Assembly: GCF_014230315.1 (NCBI RefSeq)
Contig: NZ_JACLAW010000011.1
Coordinates: 62,001-126,000 of the forward strand
Length of the DNA stretch: 64,000 nucleotides
Origin: Novosphingobium flavum
Lineage (GTDB): Bacteria > Pseudomonadota > Alphaproteobacteria > Sphingomonadales > Sphingomonadaceae
Reading direction: 5' to 3'
The notes beneath the pieces were generated by a model that saw nothing but the letters and a program-made list of their open reading frames with translations, did no database searches and was not told where the DNA came from. Numbering within the stretch: the stretch's first letter is position 1; every line of letters begins with the position of its first letter. A program made the position numbers and the translations under genes. This document shows positions 59,525 to 64,000 of this stretch, piece by piece.

Positions 59525-62395
59525 TCACATTTCGACACGGATGCCGCCCTTGATCACACGGCCAATGGTGTCGAAATACACTGCGTTGGTCGGCGACGCG
59601 TTGTCCGTCGGCGCGGCCGGCGGATCGGTGTCGAGCAGGTTGGTCACGACCCCGAACAGGGTAATGCCCGGCGCGACCTTGAACCTCGCGGAAAGGTCGA
59701 AATAGGTCCTCCCCTCGACATCGTTGTTGTTGATGTCCGCCGCCGTGTAGGTGACGTCGTACTTCCCGCCCGAGACCTGGCGCGCGGACAGGCCGAGTGA
59801 CAGGCGCTCATCCGAATAGGTCAAGGACGTGGTGGAGCGGAACCGGGGCACCGCGAACTGGTTGCGCGGACCAAGTTCGCCGGAGCGGTCGATCGTCGGG
59901 GCATTGAGCAGGCCGGAATTGACCTGCGCATGACGCGTGTAGGTGCCAGCAAAGCTCAGCTGAAGCGAGCCGCCCAACCCGTCCGCCACGCGGGAAAGCG
60001 GGAAACGATAGCTCGCCTGGAAGTCCAAGCCGCTGATCCTCACACTGGCAAGATTGAGGAAGGGCGTCGAGATCGCCGTCGGCAACCCGCCTGTGTCAAA
60101 GGTAATCAGGCCGCAATACAGCGGTTCGGCCGTGACCCGGCAGAAATCGGCGACATCCTGTCCAGCGAGGGTCGTTATAAGGCCCTTGGTCCCGATCTTG
60201 AAATGGTCGACCGAGAACGCCAGGCCCGGAACAAACGGCGGCTGGTAAGAAAAGCCGAAGGTCGTCGTATCTGCCTTCTCCGGCTTCAGGTTGGGGTTGC
60301 CGGATGACAGGACCAGCAACGAGCGCACCGCCGAACCATATTGAATGGTCGCGCTGCGGCCGCTGGGCGGCACGGATCGCTCAAAAATGTTCGGGGCGCG
60401 GATGTCGCGGGAGCGCGCGGCGCGAAGCAGCATACCTGCAAAGGGATTGTAGGTGAGCCCCGCCTTCCACGTAACCTGGCCGCCGGCCGCCCCCTTGTAG
60501 TCGGCATAACGTGCCGCACCGTTGATCTCGAGGGATTCGCCAAGCGGCGAGTCCTTGAGCAGCGGCACCACCGTTTCCACGAAGGCTTCCTTGACCTCAT
60601 AAACGCCCGAGAAAGTGGCGCTGTTGTTGCCTTGGTAGCCATTAGCCTGCGCAATCGGATCGGACCACGCGGACTCGGATTCATAGCGATATTCCACGCC
60701 GGTCGCGACCGACACAGGGCCCGCCCACGTTTCGAACGGCTTGCCTGAAAGGCTCGCGTTGAAAAAGGTCTGCCGGTAGTCGATGGCCCCCATCGAAACA
60801 CCCGCTACATAGGCCCGGGCGGCATCGGTGATGGCGCCGGTGCCGAACACGTTCATGGGCACGCAGCCTGCCGCCGCAGCATTGAATGAGGATCCAGCGA
60901 TCGTTGCCCGGCAAACAATCTGCCCGTTGTTGAGCACCGCGTCAGCCGCGAAGCCGTAACGGGCGACGATTGTGTTGTTGTCGACGGCCTGCTTGTAGTT
61001 GTTCACGCCGTGGCCGACATTGGCGTTCCACTTCCAGTCACCACCTCCAGCAAAGGCGCCGTCAAGCCCAAGCACCCAGCGGGTGGTCTGGTTCTCGAGG
61101 TGACCAAACGTAGCCAATTCAGTGTTGTAGCGACCGAAGGTGAACGATGTCAGCCCCGCGTCGGTCATCTGGTTCTTGATCGAGTCCGACAGATAGGCAT
61201 TGTCCTTACGGATGGTCAGCGAACTGACATAGGGGACGGATTGGCCGCCGCCGTCCGACTTCGAATAGCTGAGTTCACCGTGGGCGGTGATGAAATCGGA
61301 GAGCTTCACGCTGCCGCGCCCATAGAGCACCATGCGGCGGAACGGAGCGGCAATCTGCTGCACCGCCGGAAAATAGACGCCGGGCTGCCCGCCGCCGATC
61401 ATGTAGGTCGGGCCAACGTACTGGCCGTAGGAAAACGGGCTGGTCGTGCCCCCAGGCCCGAAGTTGGTGCCCTTCAGAACCGTGCTGTTGATGATGCCAC
61501 CGGGGGTGGCGGTCGAGAACTGGACATCCGGAAGGATGAGGCGCGATGCCAGCCCGTTGCCACCGGCCGGACAGGTCGCCGAAACCGCGACAGCGCCCGG
61601 ACAGGGGTTAGGTATCAGGTAAACATGGCTGCGCCCCCAATCGCGCGTATTGACGTCGCCCACGCCGTAGTTCTTTTCGTAGTCAGCCGACACGGTGAGG
61701 TTCACGCGCCCATCGGCGAAGTCCTTGCCGGCGAGGAAACCGAAGCGCAACGACCGGTTATCGCCGTGCGTGGACGTTCCGCCCTGGGCTTCGGCCTGAA
61801 AGCCATTGAAATTCTTTTTCAGGAGGATGTTCACGACCCCCGCGACCGCGTCGGAGCCCCATTGGGCCGATGCGCCGCCGGTGACGACTTCAACGCGATC
61901 CACCAAAAGCGCGGGGATCTGGTTCAGGTTGACGTTGTAACCTGCCAGGCCTGCCGCCATCTCGGGGACAAAGCGGTTGCCGTCCACAAGGACCAGGGTG
62001 CGCGACGTTCCAAGCCCGCGCAGATCGAGATAGTTTGATCCGTTGGAGCGCTGGTTGGCACCATTGCTGGTCGGCTGCGTGGTCGGACGAAACGCCGGGA
62101 CTTCGGTCAGCAGATACTGACCGATGTTGGTGGCCGCCTTCTGCTCAAGCTGGGCCCCGCCGACGACGACCGTGGGTGTCGGCGCGGAATAGCCCTGGCG
62201 GTTGACGCGGCTGGCCGTCACCACGATGTCGCTCGCCACGGGCCCCGTGATTTCGTCGGAAGCTGGCGCGGCCTGTTCACTGGTCGTTGGTGCCGTGGCC
62301 TGTTGGGCCTGGGCGATGCCCGGCGTCAGTGAAACGAACAGGGCGACGCTGGAAACCTGCGAGAGCAGGGTCGGCTGGATTGCAATGCGCCTCAT
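59525..62395 (-). CDS. TonB-dependent outer-membrane receptor (copy 5)
   Basis: 956 aa, the largest receptor here. The signal peptide ends near GIAQAQ, followed by SDIVVTASRVNRQGY and a plug with LDLRGLGTSRTLVLVDGNRFVP and VEVVTGGASAQWGSDAVAGVVNI-type text, which resembles the larger oligosaccharide or B12-like receptors. The barrel ends in RVEM rather than an aromatic residue, which is atypical. It belongs to the operon with the FAH-family gene upstream (72-base gap) and the amidohydrolase downstream (46-base gap). Clearly different from receptors 1-3. Confidence 0.9.
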   Translation of the reverse strand: MRRIAIQPTLLSQVSSVALFVSLTPGIAQAQQATAPTTSEQAAPASDEITGPVASDIVVTASRVNRQGYSAPTPTVVVGGAQLEQKAATNIGQYLLTEVPAFRPTTQPTSNGANQRSNGSNYLDLRGLGTSRTLVLVDGNRFVPEMAAGLAGYNVNLNQIPALLVDRVEVVTGGASAQWGSDAVAGVVNILLKKNFNGFQAEAQGGTSTHGDNRSLRFGFLAGKDFADGRVNLTVSADYEKNYGVGDVNTRDWGRSHVYLIPNPCPGAVAVSATCPAGGNGLASRLILPDVQFSTATPGGIINSTVLKGTNFGPGGTTSPFSYGQYVGPTYMIGGGQPGVYFPAVQQIAAPFRRMVLYGRGSVKLSDFITAHGELSYSKSDGGGQSVPYVSSLTIRKDNAYLSDSIKNQMTDAGLTSFTFGRYNTELATFGHLENQTTRWVLGLDGAFAGGGDWKWNANVGHGVNNYKQAVDNNTIVARYGFAADAVLNNGQIVCRATIAGSSFNAAAAGCVPMNVFGTGAITDAARAYVAGVSMGAIDYRQTFFNASLSGKPFETWAGPVSVATGVEYRYESESAWSDPIAQANGYQGNNSATFSGVYEVKEAFVETVVPLLKDSPLGESLEINGAARYADYKGAAGGQVTWKAGLTYNPFAGMLLRAARSRDIRAPNIFERSVPPSGRSATIQYGSAVRSLLVLSSGNPNLKPEKADTTTFGFSYQPPFVPGLAFSVDHFKIGTKGLITTLAGQDVADFCRVTAEPLYCGLITFDTGGLPTAISTPFLNLASVRISGLDFQASYRFPLSRVADGLGGSLQLSFAGTYTRHAQVNSGLLNAPTIDRSGELGPRNQFAVPRFRSTTSLTYSDERLSLGLSARQVSGGKYDVTYTAADINNNDVEGRTYFDLSARFKVAPGITLFGVVTNLLDTDPPAAPTDNASPTNAVYFDTIGRVIKGGIRVEM

Positions 62396-62467
62396 TGTGG
62401 CATCTCTCCCGTGATTATTATTGATGGTGGGGTTGGATGAAGAGCGAACGGGGTTTCATCGGCCGGG

Positions 62468-63607
62468 CTATGCAACCGGCTGACAGTCGGAAGCGCGCAG
62501 CCGTATTGCGCGCGCATCCAGGTTGCGCAGCAGGTCAGCGATCCCGAAGGTCCAGGGCGCGGCTGCTGCGGATGTCGTGACTTCGTTCTCGAGCGCGCCC
62601 AGGCGCGCACTCGCGATGCGGACCATGTCCCCTGCCTTGTGGGTGAAGCCCTGGCCCGGCACGTCGCGGTCCTGGGTCGGCGCGAACAGCGTGCCGCAGA
62701 ACAATACGAAGCCATCGGGGTACTGGTGTTCGGATCTCGCCTGACGGACCAGTTCCAGCGGATCGCGGCTGATCTGGTCCATCGAGCTGTGGCCGTCGAG
62801 CCGAAAGCCGTCCGGCCCGTCGATCACCAGATCCACCTGCGCCTTGCGCACGTCGTCGATCGTGAAGTCGCGATCGAACATCCGGATAAATGGGCCCAGC
62901 GCGCACGAGGCGTTGTTGTCCTTCGCCTTACCCAACAGCAGGGCGCTTCGTCCCTCGAAGTCACGTAGGTTGACGTCGTTGCCGAGCGTCGCGCCAAGCG
63001 CGCGCCCCTGACGGTCCACCACCATCACCACTTCCGGTTCGGGGTTGTTCCATGCGGAATCCGACCGGATGCCGATCTGCGCTCCATGCCCCACGGCTGA
63101 CAGCACCGGAGCCTTGGTAAAGATCTCAGCGTCGGGACCTATCGCCACTTCGAGATATTGCGACCACAGCCCGTCCGCTATCAAAGCATCCTTCAGGCGC
63201 GCGGCGGCCTCGGATCCCGGCACGACCGCGCGGATGTCGGCTCCCACCCGATCCTGCAATCCGCCGCGGATCGTCTCGGCCAAGCGTGCGTCGCCCCTCG
63301 CCCGCTCCTCGATCACTCGCTCCACCGCCGACACGGCAAAGGTGACACCAGCCGCCTTGATGCACTGCAGGTCGATCGGCGCAAGCAGCGGAGCCTCATC
63401 AATCGCGAAGGCGTCAAGCGGCCCAAGGGCAACGCCCTCCGGAACGTCCGGCCACAAGTTGAGCAGCTCCGATACCGTGCCGGCAGCCGACAGGTCGAAC
63501 AGTTCGCCGCCACGCACCGCGACCGGCGTGGGCCCTGCCGGAAATTGCATACGGCCAACCAAGGTCGCCATTCGCCAGTCGGCGGGTAAACAATCATCCC
63601 AGCTCAC
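62468..63607 (-). CDS. Fumarylacetoacetate hydrolase-family protein
   Basis: 379 aa from the GTG at 63607, seven bases after AGGAG and overlapping the upstream stop by four bases (GTGA). The C-terminal FAH domain is shown by NNPEPEVVMVVDRQG (E-x-E metal motif) and GATLGNDVNLRDFEGRS. The N-terminal 100 residues are less conserved. Family members of this size are 2,4-dioxo-acid hydrolases or 2-keto-3-deoxy sugar acid dehydratases/hydrolases. With the lactonase-type gene just upstream, it may act on the 3-deoxy-keto acid from a sugar-lactone pathway. Confidence 0.8.
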   Translation of the reverse strand: MSWDDCLPADWRMATLVGRMQFPAGPTPVAVRGGELFDLSAAGTVSELLNLWPDVPEGVALGPLDAFAIDEAPLLAPIDLQCIKAAGVTFAVSAVERVIEERARGDARLAETIRGGLQDRVGADIRAVVPGSEAAARLKDALIADGLWSQYLEVAIGPDAEIFTKAPVLSAVGHGAQIGIRSDSAWNNPEPEVVMVVDRQGRALGATLGNDVNLRDFEGRSALLLGKAKDNNASCALGPFIRMFDRDFTIDDVRKAQVDLVIDGPDGFRLDGHSSMDQISRDPLELVRQARSEHQYPDGFVLFCGTLFAPTQDRDVPGQGFTHKAGDMVRIASARLGALENEVTTSAAAAPWTFGIADLLRNLDARAIRLRASDCQPVA

Positions 63608-64000
63608 GCCTGTGCTCCTAATTGGTAAAATTCTGTAGCCGCGCGGAACCAAATCCACTCGCGGTCATCGGCACCCAGGTCTGCCAGCAGGCGGTCCGTT
63701 GCCTCGACCCAGCGCGCGTAGCTGCCGACGCTGTTGAGAACCGGCCAGTCGCTACCCCAGAGCAGGCGCTGCGGCCCGAACGCCTCCAGAAGGCTGTCCG
63801 AATAGGGCCGAAGAACGCCCTCGCCCCAGTCCGCCCCGGCCTCCGTCGCAAAACCGGACAGCTTGCAGCGGACGTTGGTTTCCCGGGCAATATGGGACAT
63901 GGCTTCACGCCATATGGCGATCTCGCCCGAGGCGATATGCGGCTTCGCTCCATGGTCGATGACCACCCGCAATCCGGGTGTACGCGAAAGGCGCTTTTCC
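63604..64000 (-). CDS. Amidohydrolase (sugar-lactonase type), 5'-truncated by window end
   Basis: The visible C-terminal part (about 132 codons) runs off the window and lacks its start. VVIDHGAKPHI and LLWGSDWPVLN place it in the amidohydrolase-2 family near COG3618, with the late metal-site Asp in GSDWP. COG3618 proteins include L-fucono- and L-rhamnono-lactonases. Its stop overlaps the FAH gene start by four bases (GTGA), so the two are coupled and a lactone-to-acid-to-keto-acid pathway is plausible. Confidence 0.78.
   Translation of the reverse strand, partial: EKRLSRTPGLRVVIDHGAKPHIASGEIAIWREAMSHIARETNVRCKLSGFATEAGADWGEGVLRPYSDSLLEAFGPQRLLWGSDWPVLNSVGSYARWVEATDRLLADLGADDREWIWFRAATEFYQLGAQA

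Overview
The window looks like a chromosomal or megaplasmid catabolic region of a GC-rich sphingomonad (Alphaproteobacteria, Sphingobium/Novosphingobium type). The evidence is five TonB-dependent receptors, a DesB-type gallate dioxygenase, a LigM-type tetrahydrofolate-dependent aryl O-demethylase, and many MFS and sugar-handling genes. No tRNA, rRNA, CRISPR array or phage gene was seen.

Layout. (1) 1-3344 (+): a 5'-truncated adenylate-forming enzyme, a LuxC-like acyl reductase and a beta-propeller lactonase. (2) Module A, 3463-20370: a long minus-strand run of GMC oxidoreductase, NHS-type MFS, C-deglycosidase beta and alpha subunits, lactonase, Gfo/Idh/MocA oxidoreductase, TIM-barrel isomerase and gallate dioxygenase, with two TonB receptors, a ROK regulator and another MFS upstream. 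(3) 20592-25922: the C1/O-demethylation block folD, purU, ligM, a GntR regulator and metF. (4) Module B, 25987-36948: a GMC dehydrogenase with its subunit 3, a LacI regulator, then amidohydrolase, C-deglycosidase beta and alpha, MFS, TonB receptor and a SetA-like exporter. (5) A DHA2 exporter with a DUF2218 protein, 36972-38759. (6) Module C, 38865-46850: a second copy of the module A core (lactonase, alpha, beta, MFS, GMC, ROK, MFS) in which the first MFS has decayed to a pseudogene. (7) 46834-54521: a TonB receptor operon with a PepSY-diflavin reductase, two DLH-fold proteins lacking triad residues, and a lipoprotein. (8) An IS6-family transposase scar near 54943-55387. (9) 55397-64000: a separate sugar-acid-like cluster of Gfo/Idh, MFS, amidohydrolase, TonB receptor, FAH-family protein and a partial lactonase/amidohydrolase.

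How the genes may work together (inference). Each of modules A, B and C pairs a sugar oxidase or dehydrogenase with an alpha/beta pair resembling the C-glycoside deglycosidases (CarBC/DgpBC type) that cleave the C-C bond of 3-oxo-C-glycosides. In module A the same strand continues into gallate dioxygenase, and a complete aryl-demethylation and folate-recycling block lies next door. Together these suggest uptake, C3 oxidation, C-deglycosylation, O-demethylation and ring cleavage of gallate-type aryl C-glucosides; bergenin-like compounds are one candidate. Three families of repeated DNA motifs mark likely regulons: TGTATCCCA (GntR), GTAAACG (LacI) and a TTTATT(G/C)TT element near the ROK genes and TonB receptors.
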